Shown here: piece by piece, positions 54,032 to 62,517 of the stretch | How the letters are laid out: each line of letters opens with the position of its first letter | Numbering within the stretch: the stretch's first letter is position 1 | Assembly (NCBI GenBank): GCA_004297545.1 | Contig: SCTB01000118.1 | Span: 1-64,000, forward strand | DNA length: 64,000 nucleotides | Reading direction: 5' to 3' | Source of the DNA: Alphaproteobacteria bacterium | Lineage (GTDB): Bacteria; Pseudomonadota; Alphaproteobacteria; Micavibrionales; UBA2020 | The notes under the pieces: generated by a model | What the model was told of the DNA's origin: nothing | The model's input: the letters and a program-made list of their open reading frames with translations, nothing else | Database searches by the model: none | Position numbers and translations under genes: made by a program

Positions 54032-55231
54032 ATGAAAACAGCGAAAGTGGTCATCGGTGCGAACTTCGGGGATGAGGGCAAGGGCCTGATCACCGATTTT
54101 TACGCGGCCCCGCACGGGGAGAATGCGCTGGTCGTGCGCTATAACGGCGGCGCGCAGGCGGGGCATACGGTCGTGACCCCCGACGGAAAGCGTCATGTCT
54201 ACAGCCATTTCGGCAGCGGCAGCTTTGCGGGTGCGCATACCTTCCTGTCGCATTTCTTCGTCTGCAATCCCATCTTGTTCCTGAAAGAGTATAACCTTCT
54301 GCGCGGCAAGACTGCCGTGCCGCCCGTGCATGTCGACGGGCGCGCGCCCGTCACCACCCCCTATGACATGATGATCAACCAGATCGCCGAGGAGGCGCGC
54401 GGGGATGGCCGCCACGGCAGCTGCGGCATGGGCTTTGGCGAAAGCATCGAGCGTAATGCGAACAGCGGGTTCGCCGTCGTCTACGCTGACCTCAGCGACA
54501 AAGCCGCGCTGAAGAAGAAACTCACGCATACCCGCGACAACTGGGTGCCGCAGCGGCTCAAGGCGCTGGGCATCACCACGCTGCCGGACAAGTGGAAAGA
54601 GCGCCTGTCGTCATCCGCCGTACCGGAAAATTTCATGACCGATATCGCCCACTTCCTGCAAGCGACGCAGCTTGCCGGTCAGGGCTTTCTCGCCGCGACG
54701 AAAAAGCACATCGTTTTCGAGGGCGCGCAGGGACTGCTGCTCGACCAGGAGCGCGGCTGGTTCCCGCATGTGACGCGCTCGCATACTGGCATGAAGAACG
54801 TATTGGTGCTGGCCGGGGAAGCGGGACTGAACGCGCTCGATGTCACCTATATCACGCGCGCTTATGCGACACGGCATGGTGCAGGCCCCTTGCCCCATGA
54901 ATTGCCGCACCTCCCCTATCCGCGTATCAGGGATGAAACGAATGTCGCGAACGACTGGCAGGGCACCCTGCGCTTTGGCTGGCTGGATGCCGACCTGCTG
55001 GCTGTTTCCATCGCAAAGGACCTTGCTGATAACAAATCGGGAATCAGGCTGCGCCCGGGCCTGGCCGTGACCTGCCTCGACCAGCTGGAGCCCAAAGCCA
55101 CCGTCGTTAAAGGCGGCGGGCAGACGGCCACGGACGGCGAGGCGCTGGCCGCCTTGCTGAAAAAGGCCGTCAATGCGGAATTCCTGATCACCAGCCGCGG
55201 GCCCACGCGCAGGGACGTCTCGGCCGCTTGA
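54032..55231 (+). CDS. Divergent adenylosuccinate-synthetase-family enzyme
   Basis: The PurA family couples GTP hydrolysis to joining Asp to IMP. Here the P-loop-like start VVIGANFGDEGKG keeps the catalytic Asp14, and GGAQAGHTVV keeps His45. Later segments TRAYATRHGAGPLPHE and SRGPTRR match PurA. But the central IMP loop reads GSCGMGFGES, not the RGIGPAY-type sequence, and the TGRPRRCGW motif is QGTLRFGWLD. The base or acceptor may therefore differ. PurZ (Z-genome phages) replaces the catalytic Asp, which is kept here. The start is ATG 54032 or GTG 54008. The gene is close to an orphan VWA gene, not to purine genes. Confidence 0.78.
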   Translation: MKTAKVVIGANFGDEGKGLITDFYAAPHGENALVVRYNGGAQAGHTVVTPDGKRHVYSHFGSGSFAGAHTFLSHFFVCNPILFLKEYNLLRGKTAVPPVHVDGRAPVTTPYDMMINQIAEEARGDGRHGSCGMGFGESIERNANSGFAVVYADLSDKAALKKKLTHTRDNWVPQRLKALGITTLPDKWKERLSSSAVPENFMTDIAHFLQATQLAGQGFLAATKKHIVFEGAQGLLLDQERGWFPHVTRSHTGMKNVLVLAGEAGLNALDVTYITRAYATRHGAGPLPHELPHLPYPRIRDETNVANDWQGTLRFGWLDADLLAVSIAKDLADNKSGIRLRPGLAVTCLDQLEPKATVVKGGGQTATDGEALAALLKKAVNAEFLITSRGPTRRDVSAA

Positions 55232-55285
55232 ACCGGGGCTTCCGAGGGGCTAGACTGTCCCATCTTTTCAGAATCACGCCCGGTC

Positions 55286-56137
55286 ATGAAAACCCGTTCC
55301 AAAGCTTTTCTTGTTCTGCCGCTTATCCTGCTGCTCTGCTCCTGCAGCGGGGAGAAGCTTTTGAATGCCTTCGTCCCCAAAACCGGTTATCGGATTTATA
55401 AGGACATCGCCTACGGCAGCGACCCGCGCCAGGAGATGGATATATATGTGCCGGACGGACTGAAGAGGCCCGTTTGTACGGTATTGTTCTTCTACGGCGG
55501 CCGCTGGACGGATGGCGACCGCGGCCTCTACCGCTTCGCGGGCGAGGCCTTGTCGTCGAAGGGCTGCGTGACGGCGATTGCCGATTACCGCGTTTACCCG
55601 AAAATCCGCTATCCCGTCTTTATGGAGGATAGCGCGAAGGCTTTCGTCTTCCTGCACCGGCATGCCGCCGAATATGGCGGCGACCCGGAGCGCCTGTATC
55701 TGGCCGGACATTCGGCCGGCGCCTATAACGCGGTGATGCTGGCCGTGCATCCGACGTTTCTTAAAAACGCAGGCGGGCAGCCGGCATGGGTCAGGGGCGT
55801 GATCGGCATTTCGGGGCCCTACGACTTCCTGCCCTTCACCGACGCCGATGTCATCGACATTTTCAGCACGGAGACGGGCGCGGCGACGCAGCCCATCACC
55901 TATGTGCGCAAAGGCCTGCCGCCGATGCTGCTGGTGACGGGAGACGCCGACACCGAGGTCAAACCGAAGAATACGCGCAATATGGCGGCGAAACTTCAGG
56001 AAGCAGGCAATCCGGTTACGGTGCGCATCTATCCAGGTATATACCACGAGGCCATGGTCCTCTCTCTATTGCACGGTTTCCGCGGCAAGACGCCGCTGCT
56101 GCACGACATCGCAACCTTTATCAAGGAGCATCCTTAA
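55286..56137 (+). CDS. Lipoprotein alpha/beta-hydrolase, carboxylesterase-like
   Basis: The 283-residue protein has a lipoprotein signal peptide (SKAFLVLPLILLLCSC with lipobox LCSC or CSCS). Its alpha/beta-hydrolase fold is of the BD-FAE/carboxylesterase type: VLFFYGGRW (for HGGxW), ADYRVYP, nucleophile LAGHSAGAYNA, the acid in TGDADTEV, and His in GIYHEAM. It is likely anchored in the envelope and hydrolyses an ester. It is followed directly by the glucosidase gene (stop then ATG), so they form an operon; cell-wall or storage-sugar esters are possible substrates. Confidence 0.88.
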   Translation: MKTRSKAFLVLPLILLLCSCSGEKLLNAFVPKTGYRIYKDIAYGSDPRQEMDIYVPDGLKRPVCTVLFFYGGRWTDGDRGLYRFAGEALSSKGCVTAIADYRVYPKIRYPVFMEDSAKAFVFLHRHAAEYGGDPERLYLAGHSAGAYNAVMLAVHPTFLKNAGGQPAWVRGVIGISGPYDFLPFTDADVIDIFSTETGAATQPITYVRKGLPPMLLVTGDADTEVKPKNTRNMAAKLQEAGNPVTVRIYPGIYHEAMVLSLLHGFRGKTPLLHDIATFIKEHP

Positions 56138-58249
56138 ATGTTCGTCCTCAAGCACAACGACAGCTTTGCGATGTTCGACGAAAAAGGAAATATTCGCGGG
56201 TTGAACGAAAAGGAACACGACACGGCCGACGGGCTGATATTCAAGGACACGCGCCTTGTTTCCCGCGCCGTGCTGACCGTGAACGGCCGTGAGCCGGCGG
56301 CGGTAAAGGCGGCAATCGACGACCGGAATGTTGTGTTCACGGCGGACCTGAAAGACGGCGACCTCGCGATTTCGCGCAGCTTCGTGCTCTGGAACGACAA
56401 TATTTACGAGAAAATAAAAGTGACGAATTCGGGCAAATCCCCGGCGACCGCTGAACTGAAGTATGACTTTGACGCAGATTTCCAGGACCTCTTTGAAATT
56501 CGCGGCTGGCAGAGAAAGAAGCAGGGGGAAATGCACGCCCCGGAAGCCGCAACCGACGGCGTCGCATACAGCCATACGGGCGCGGACAATGTAACCCGCT
56601 GCGCGAAGTTTTCGTTCTCAGGCGCAGCAGAAACAGGAAACGACGCAGCCCGTTTCTCCCTTGCATTAAAGCCGGGCGAGACGAAGCAGGTTTTCGTCCG
56701 TATGGGGCACGACAACAACGAACCGCCTGTCACCGCCAGCGACTTCGACCATGCAGAAGCCGCAGCCGCCGCCTTCATCGAGAGCCAGATCGCGCGGCGG
56801 CCGGTCATTACTTCATCCAACCCTGCCTTCGACCGCTGGCTGCAGCAGAACGCGGCGGATATTGCGCTGCTGACGACGGAATTCGAGACCGGCCCTTACC
56901 CCTGCGCCGGTATCCCGTGGTACAGCGTGCCCTTCGGCCGCGACGGCATCATCACCGCGTTCCAGATGCTCTGGCAGGATCCGGAGCTTGCGAAGGGCGT
57001 GCTGACATATCTGGCAAAACACCAGGCGACCGAAGAAAGTAAATTCCACGACAGCGCGCCCGGCAAGATCATGCACGAAATCCGCCAGGGCGAGATGGCG
57101 GGCGCGAAGGAAGTGCCGCATGCACCGTACTACGGCACGGCGGACGCCACGCCCTTGTTCATCAGCCTTGCCGGCGCCTATTTCGAGCGCACGGGAGATG
57201 AAAAGTTTTTAAAACAGCTCTGGCCGCATATCGAGCGCGCGCTGGAATGGATCGACAAGTATGGCGATTTCGACGGCGACGGCTTTGTCGAATACCAGCG
57301 CGGCGCCGACGGCGGGTTGAACAATCAGGGGTGGAAGGATTCGAACGATTCCATATCCCATGCCGACGGCAAACTGGCCGTGGGCTCGATCGCGCTCTGC
57401 GAAGTGCAGGGCTATGTCTATGACGCGAAGCAAAGCGCCGCGAAGATCGCCGCGATTCTTGGCAAAACGGACGTATCCAAAAGGCTGGCGGCCGAAGCGA
57501 AGAAGCTGCAGGAAAATTTCGACAAGGCTTTCTGGTCGGACGAGCTCGGCACCTATGCGCTGGCGCTGGATGGCGACAAGAAACCCTGCCTTGTCAATTC
57601 CTCCAACCCCGGGCACCTGCTGTTTTCCGGCATCGTGCCGGAGGACCGCGCCGAAAAGGTCGCAGACAGGCTGATGTCGAAAGACATGTTCACCGGCTGG
57701 GGCATCCGCACGCTGTCCAAAAAGGAGAAGCGCTACGAGCCTTCCAAACCGCCCCACGGCTATCACAACGGGACGGTATGGACGCACGACACGGCCATAA
57801 CCGCTGCCGGCTTCGCACGCTACGGCATGGAAGACAGGGCGGCGCAGCTCCTGACCGCCCTCTTCAACGCCGCCGCGCATTTTCCGCGCATGCGGCTGCC
57901 CGAGCTTTTCGGCGGCCTCGACAGGGAAGACGGAAAACCGCCCGCGCCCTATCCCGTCGCCTGCAACCCGCAGGCCTGGGCAAGCGCGTCGGAATCGCTG
58001 CTGCTGCAGGCGATGCTCGGCATTAAAATCGACGGGCGCACGAAAACCGTGACCGTCGATAACCCGCAGCTGCCGCCGTGGCTGGACGCCCTGTCCATCA
58101 GCGGCCTGAAAATTGGGGATTCATCCATTTCGCTGGAATTCCGCCGCAACGGAAATGAGACGAAAGCCGAATGCGTTGCGAAGTCGGCGGAGATAACATT
58201 CAACACCGGCGCAGCGGCATCCGCGCCAAAACTCAAGCGTCACATCTAG
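56138..58249 (+). CDS. Glycogen-debranching / amylo-alpha-1,6-glucosidase-like glycoside hydrolase
   Basis: The 703-residue cytosolic protein has an N-terminal beta-sandwich (1-220, like GDE_N_bis: GLIFKDTRLVSRAVLTVNG) and a C-terminal (alpha/alpha)6 barrel. The barrel includes CAGIPWYSVPFGRDGIITAF, QGWKDSNDSISHADG and PHGYHNGTVWTHDTAI, typical of GDE_C and mannosylglycerate hydrolase-like enzymes. Acidic residues in GRDG, KDS and ELFGG are candidates for catalysis. Substrate may be glycogen, trehalose-like or glucosylglycerate compounds. It has no gap after the esterase gene and a 7-nt gap to the convergent metallopeptidase gene. Confidence 0.85.
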   Translation: MFVLKHNDSFAMFDEKGNIRGLNEKEHDTADGLIFKDTRLVSRAVLTVNGREPAAVKAAIDDRNVVFTADLKDGDLAISRSFVLWNDNIYEKIKVTNSGKSPATAELKYDFDADFQDLFEIRGWQRKKQGEMHAPEAATDGVAYSHTGADNVTRCAKFSFSGAAETGNDAARFSLALKPGETKQVFVRMGHDNNEPPVTASDFDHAEAAAAAFIESQIARRPVITSSNPAFDRWLQQNAADIALLTTEFETGPYPCAGIPWYSVPFGRDGIITAFQMLWQDPELAKGVLTYLAKHQATEESKFHDSAPGKIMHEIRQGEMAGAKEVPHAPYYGTADATPLFISLAGAYFERTGDEKFLKQLWPHIERALEWIDKYGDFDGDGFVEYQRGADGGLNNQGWKDSNDSISHADGKLAVGSIALCEVQGYVYDAKQSAAKIAAILGKTDVSKRLAAEAKKLQENFDKAFWSDELGTYALALDGDKKPCLVNSSNPGHLLFSGIVPEDRAEKVADRLMSKDMFTGWGIRTLSKKEKRYEPSKPPHGYHNGTVWTHDTAITAAGFARYGMEDRAAQLLTALFNAAAHFPRMRLPELFGGLDREDGKPPAPYPVACNPQAWASASESLLLQAMLGIKIDGRTKTVTVDNPQLPPWLDALSISGLKIGDSSISLEFRRNGNETKAECVAKSAEITFNTGAAASAPKLKRHI

Positions 58250-58256
58250 GGCTGGG

Positions 58257-59777
58257 TCAGAGAGGTTTCGGAACGGTTTTCTTGCCGGTCACGGTAACCG
58301 CTTCTTCCTTCGGCGCGGCCTCTGCCGTTGCGACAGGCGCGACCGGCGCGGCGAACCGGCTTTGCAACGCGGCGGGAAGGTCGGCTTCAACCTCATGGCC
58401 GTGACGGCGGTTCATCGCGACATAATCTGTGTGCCGCACCATGTCGACGAAGGTCTGCTGCAGCTTGGTCATTTCGAGGGGATATAACTCGCTGTCGGGA
58501 AACTTCAGGGTCTTCTGGCGCAATTCTTCGGTCAGCTTGCCGTAGGCGTCGATCAGCGTTTCGGGCGTGATTTTTCCGCCGTCCGTAAAGGCCCGGTTTT
58601 CAAGCGCGCGGGCGGGGTTATAGCGGTCCAGCTCCGCCTTTATCTTTTCCTGCGCCGGCGTCAGCGGAATGTCCGAGTCTTCCTGCGCGGGATCGGCGTT
58701 CTTGAGTTTCAGCAACTGCGCCGCCTTTTTCGAATCCGGGTCCGGTGAAGACGCAAGCTTCGCCCGCATGCCGTCGTCCCCCGACACTTCGCAGTCGGCC
58801 GCCTTTTTGACGGCATTTGCGCTGACGCCGTATTTTTCAACGACCGTATGATAGAACTCGCGCACGTTCTTTTCATCCATCTTGCGGAATTTTTCCACGC
58901 CCATCCTGTCGATTTCCGACTTCAGTCCTTCCAGCACGGGGGAGGAAAGATGCAAAACGTCGAAAGGATCCGCCTGGCGGTAGGCGATGACGTTGTCGAT
59001 GATCGCTGTCGTCTTTTTGTTTTCGCGGATCATGTCGCCGAGCGCCCCGACATCGCCCAGGGCCTCCTTGCGCATCTGCGTGGAGAAAGCCTCGCGCGCT
59101 TCAGCGCCGGCGCCCAGCGTAACGGCATTCCATTCCAGCGCGCCTGCCTGCGCTTTCGGGCTGAAGCGGGACATGTCATACCATGAATCCTTGACGTGCC
59201 AGGTTTCATGGCGGTTGAAAAATTCCACGTTATCCCGGTGCGACAGGCCCGGCACCGGGTTGGGATCGGCGTGGTTCGAATTGGGAACGATAACGCTGAC
59301 CTTGGCCGCGCCCACATTAGGCTGCGTTTCCGCGTCCTGCGTGTAACCTGAGAGGCCGAATTTGGTGTCGTAGCCGTAATTCATATGCGCGGCGATGCCG
59401 GCCAGCATGGGGGCATCAGGCTCTATCCCCTGCCGCTTCAGCATCTGCTGCACGGCGTCCTTCGATGACATGCCCAGCGCCATGGCCACGTCGAACTCAT
59501 CGGGTTTCAGCACCACCACGCGGCTATTGTAAGACGGGTTCCGCTTCAGGTATTCATTGACGCCGTTCTCGAGAACCTGCAGCTGCCGGGAATAGCCGGA
59601 GGCGGCAGGCGGAGCCTCAAGGAATTTCTTCCGCGTCTCCTCGAGAAGCGCATTGCGTATGCCCTCGCGGCGCGCTTTTTCAATTTTGGCGTCTTCGCCC
59701 TGCTGTTTGTTGAGAAAGGAACTCCCGACACCGGCGGTCGTCGCGTCCTGATTTTTTGGTGTCCCCGATCCCGCCAT
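58257..59777 (-). CDS. Putative cytosolic zinc metallopeptidase (HETWH), orphan
   Basis: The 506-residue protein has no signal peptide (MAGSGTPKNQDATTAGVGSS). Residues 190-194 are HETWH, an HExxH zinc motif in FFNRHETWHVKDSWYDM. Downstream AEAREAF (Glu229) followed by EALGDVGAL fits the third zinc ligand helix of a gluzincin-like peptidase. The second half is helical and charged, and the tail is EAVTVTGKKTVPKPL. I do not recognise a family outside the zinc motif, so peptidase activity is inferred. It is upstream of nothing on its strand; the M15-like gene lies 115 nt away on the same strand. Confidence 0.7.
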   Translation of the reverse strand: MAGSGTPKNQDATTAGVGSSFLNKQQGEDAKIEKARREGIRNALLEETRKKFLEAPPAASGYSRQLQVLENGVNEYLKRNPSYNSRVVVLKPDEFDVAMALGMSSKDAVQQMLKRQGIEPDAPMLAGIAAHMNYGYDTKFGLSGYTQDAETQPNVGAAKVSVIVPNSNHADPNPVPGLSHRDNVEFFNRHETWHVKDSWYDMSRFSPKAQAGALEWNAVTLGAGAEAREAFSTQMRKEALGDVGALGDMIRENKKTTAIIDNVIAYRQADPFDVLHLSSPVLEGLKSEIDRMGVEKFRKMDEKNVREFYHTVVEKYGVSANAVKKAADCEVSGDDGMRAKLASSPDPDSKKAAQLLKLKNADPAQEDSDIPLTPAQEKIKAELDRYNPARALENRAFTDGGKITPETLIDAYGKLTEELRQKTLKFPDSELYPLEMTKLQQTFVDMVRHTDYVAMNRRHGHEVEADLPAALQSRFAAPVAPVATAEAAPKEEAVTVTGKKTVPKPL

Positions 59778-59892
59778 TAATTTTGTTCCCGATCCCGCCA
59801 GCTGAAAAACCCTAGTATATTATACTATACATAATATACGCGGGGGTCGTTTTCTTAGATACTCACGATATTTCAATGTCTTATCACAGATA

Positions 59893-60783
59893 CTATACCG
59901 GCTTCGGTTTCTCCTTCGACGGCTCTCTATATGTCCCTGCGCCCGCCTGGGGAGAAAGTTGAGGATAGGACTCGCCCGAGCCGGGCTGAAGCACGCCGTT
60001 ATGCGCCACATGTGCGTTCGGCCCCTCGTTCAGCCATATCTGCCCGTTTGCGCCGCGCTGCCAGTTCTGGCCGCGCGGGTCCATCCAGACAAGCCCCGTC
60101 TTCGGGTCACGTTCCCATTCCTTGTCAAAGCGGTCAGGCAGCTGGATACGACCCCAGTCATAGTTTTCTCCGTTGCCGCCGTTTTCCTGATAGACGCGCA
60201 TGCGCGTATCCGGCTCAAATTTCGAATCCATTTTTTTTCTTTCAGCGCCATCGCCCTGCAAGCCGGACGGAATGCCGTAGTCGCGCTTGCCGATATCCGT
60301 GAAATACCATGCGACATGCTGGAAGTCTTCATGGCTCTCTTTCTTCGTTTCAAGCATCCTGACAGCGCCGTCCTTTTGTTTCACGGGCTCCATGATCCAG
60401 AAATCCAGCGCCTGGCCGCGCTGCTGGCGCGATTCGGCGTTCTGGTCCTCTCCGTCACCTGCGTTCCGCAACTGGAAGCTCTTGTGGCCGACATATGCGC
60501 CGCTGCCATCATAAACGGCATGCCGGGGATCTGTGTCATAGCGGTATTTCGCTTCGGCTGCCATCAGCGCAAGCCGCGGGTTGTCTTCCATCAGCCGACT
60601 GACAGAGGAGTCATTGAAGCCGACCGCAGCAAGGGCGTTCTTTATATTGTCTGATGTGGGTTCTGCTTGCGCGCACTCGACCCATCTCCAGGAATCGGGC
60701 TGGGCCACGGACCCGTTCTCCCAGTCGCAATATTTGACGGGCGGCGTCGCGGCGGCATTGAACTTTTTGGTCGGCCCGGCCAT
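59893..60783 (-). CDS. Degenerate M15-like paralogue (probable pseudoenzyme)
   Basis: The 296-residue protein is similar to the M15 gene at 51971-52669: IKNALAAVGFNDSSVSRLME with NPRLALMAAEAKYRYD matches its N-terminal domain, and AESRQQRGQALDFWI and NYDWGRI match its zinc motifs. The ligand His89 is Gln120, His162 is Arg212, and only the Asp is kept (Asp127), so zinc catalysis is lost or changed. The C terminus is Pro/Gly-rich and ends KEKPKPV, with tryptophan-rich repeats (GQNWQRGANGQIWLNEGP). It is not secreted. It may regulate or bind the same ligand as its paralogue. Confidence 0.72.
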   Translation of the reverse strand: MAGPTKKFNAAATPPVKYCDWENGSVAQPDSWRWVECAQAEPTSDNIKNALAAVGFNDSSVSRLMEDNPRLALMAAEAKYRYDTDPRHAVYDGSGAYVGHKSFQLRNAGDGEDQNAESRQQRGQALDFWIMEPVKQKDGAVRMLETKKESHEDFQHVAWYFTDIGKRDYGIPSGLQGDGAERKKMDSKFEPDTRMRVYQENGGNGENYDWGRIQLPDRFDKEWERDPKTGLVWMDPRGQNWQRGANGQIWLNEGPNAHVAHNGVLQPGSGESYPQLSPQAGAGTYREPSKEKPKPV

Positions 60784-60956
60784 GCCAAGATCTTTCCGTT
60801 AACGGAAAATTTACATTATCCATATTCTATTACGGACTGCTTAACATTCGATTAACCAACAATTAATGCCGCGGGAAATATCCCGCAAAATCAATAAGTT
60901 TCAATATGTTGCTAATATTTTTTGCAACAAAATAGATTTTAAAATCATTAACGATT

Positions 60957-62387
60957 TTAAAGAGAATAGGGAGCGGCCACGGTTTTATCGAGATAGGCCA
61001 GCGAACCGAACAGGAATTCAGAGACCATCTGGTGGACCTTGCGCTGCTCCGGCGTCGCGTCGCGCTTGGCATAGGTGGCGATGACTGTCATGCGGTGCAG
61101 CGCCATCAGCGAGGACAGGGCCACATTCATCTTATTGTCGCGCAGCCAGAAGAGGGCCTTTTGAAAATCCGCCAGCGTGTTGATGAGCACAGGGATTTCC
61201 TCGTACTTCACCACCTCGTCGCCGTCGATGGCGCGCTCTTTCGAAAACGGCACGTCCTCCGCGCGCGTGATGCCCACGAATTCCGGCTTGCCGCAGCGGT
61301 CGATCCAGCGGAAAAATCCGGTCAGCATCGTGTTACCCTTCACCTCCGGCAGGTATTTGACCATCCCTGTTTCCTCGCAGAGCTCGCGCGCCATGGCATG
61401 TGTCACTGCGGCGCGCAGGTCGCCGCCCTGCTTCGCCGCTTCGAGGTCGGCGTAATTCATCGATCCGGAACCGCCCAGGACCACCGTGTGGGAGCCGACC
61501 GCCTTGGTCGAGCCCTGGAACAGCATCGCCACGCGCCGGTTTTCTGTTATCAGCAATGTCGTGATGCCGATATGGCCGGAGATAAGGTTGTGAAAATCCG
61601 GCACGAAACGGACGCCTTCCCTGCCGTCGATGATTTCCTCGGCGACCGGAAAATAGGTGGTGAGGTCGGTATAAACCTCCTTCTCGCCCTGGATGTTGTT
61701 GCGGAAGATGCGGCTGCGGAAAGCCTCCGCCGTCAGCAGCGCATCGAAATAATACGATTTGCGCACTGTGACCGGCCTGTCCGCAACAAGCGCCGCCGCC
61801 GTGTCATGCAGCGCGAGCTTCACGCCGTTCGTCGTATGCTGCAGCTTATCCGCGACGCGGATGTTGATATATCTCAATTGATGGCGGGAGCGGATATAAT
61901 TCGTCTCGGTCGTATCCTCTTTCCAGGGCAGGCTGTCGCGCAGCATCAGCCTGTCATCGACCGATGAGCTGACCAGCGGGCTTTCGCGGCACAGGCCTTT
62001 CCCCGCAATCGGATTATCGAAGCCCAGCTTTTCTTCCGCCGCCGGCGGAAAAACCGACGCCATGAGAAAGCTCAGTTCGTCATAGGAAATATGCGTGCTG
62101 GGCTGCGCCGTGTACTTCACGCCGCCATGCGACGGGCGGTAATCGGAGGGCAGTATCGACATTTCCCCGCCCAGCTGCACGGCGATGATCCCCGCCTCCA
62201 CCAGCATCGCGATAAAATCATAGGGAGAATCCCAGGTCGCGATCGAATAGCCGAACAGGCAGAAAGCCAGCACGGTCACCAGCAGATCCTTGCGGTAATC
62301 CCGGTCCCACTTGCACAGGAACACCATCAGGTCGAAGCGCCCCTTGATATTGCGGTAGAAGTTGAGATATTGAACAGGCAGGGGCAT
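60957..62387 (-). CDS. Membrane-anchored NUDIX-like protein
   Basis: The 476-residue protein begins MPLPVQYLNFYRNIKGRFDL and has two short hydrophobic helices near residues 37-53 and 59-73. The C-terminal half has a NUDIX-like box, GGDLRAAVTHAMARELCEET, with RELxEETG intact but the first Glu replaced by Ala. Upstream, SHTVVLGGSGSMNYADLEAA is an expected beta strand region. NUDIX enzymes hydrolyse nucleoside diphosphate-X compounds; membrane plus NUDIX proteins also occur near SMODS cyclases, none of which is present here. The TTG start at 62414 is possible. Function unknown. Confidence 0.72.
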   Translation of the reverse strand: MPLPVQYLNFYRNIKGRFDLMVFLCKWDRDYRKDLLVTVLAFCLFGYSIATWDSPYDFIAMLVEAGIIAVQLGGEMSILPSDYRPSHGGVKYTAQPSTHISYDELSFLMASVFPPAAEEKLGFDNPIAGKGLCRESPLVSSSVDDRLMLRDSLPWKEDTTETNYIRSRHQLRYINIRVADKLQHTTNGVKLALHDTAAALVADRPVTVRKSYYFDALLTAEAFRSRIFRNNIQGEKEVYTDLTTYFPVAEEIIDGREGVRFVPDFHNLISGHIGITTLLITENRRVAMLFQGSTKAVGSHTVVLGGSGSMNYADLEAAKQGGDLRAAVTHAMARELCEETGMVKYLPEVKGNTMLTGFFRWIDRCGKPEFVGITRAEDVPFSKERAIDGDEVVKYEEIPVLINTLADFQKALFWLRDNKMNVALSSLMALHRMTVIATYAKRDATPEQRKVHQMVSEFLFGSLAYLDKTVAAPYSL

Positions 62388-62517
62388 GCTTTTACCGTCG
62401 GGCGCGCTTGGCAAAGGGGCGGATCAGGGCTTTTTTAGTTCGTCCGTTCATTATATAAGCACGATTCCCGCATCCCATGAACGGAAGTTTCAAAGCACTT
62501 TTAAGGAAATATCAAAG

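Noticed and set aside
54032-55231. PurZ of a Z-genome system
   Set aside because: The catalytic Asp of PurA is kept (GDEGKG), and there is no dATPase, DatZ or phage polymerase gene nearby.
60957-62387. CBASS/SMODS-associated defence protein
   Set aside because: No cyclase or partner gene is near, and the NUDIX-like box is common outside defence systems.
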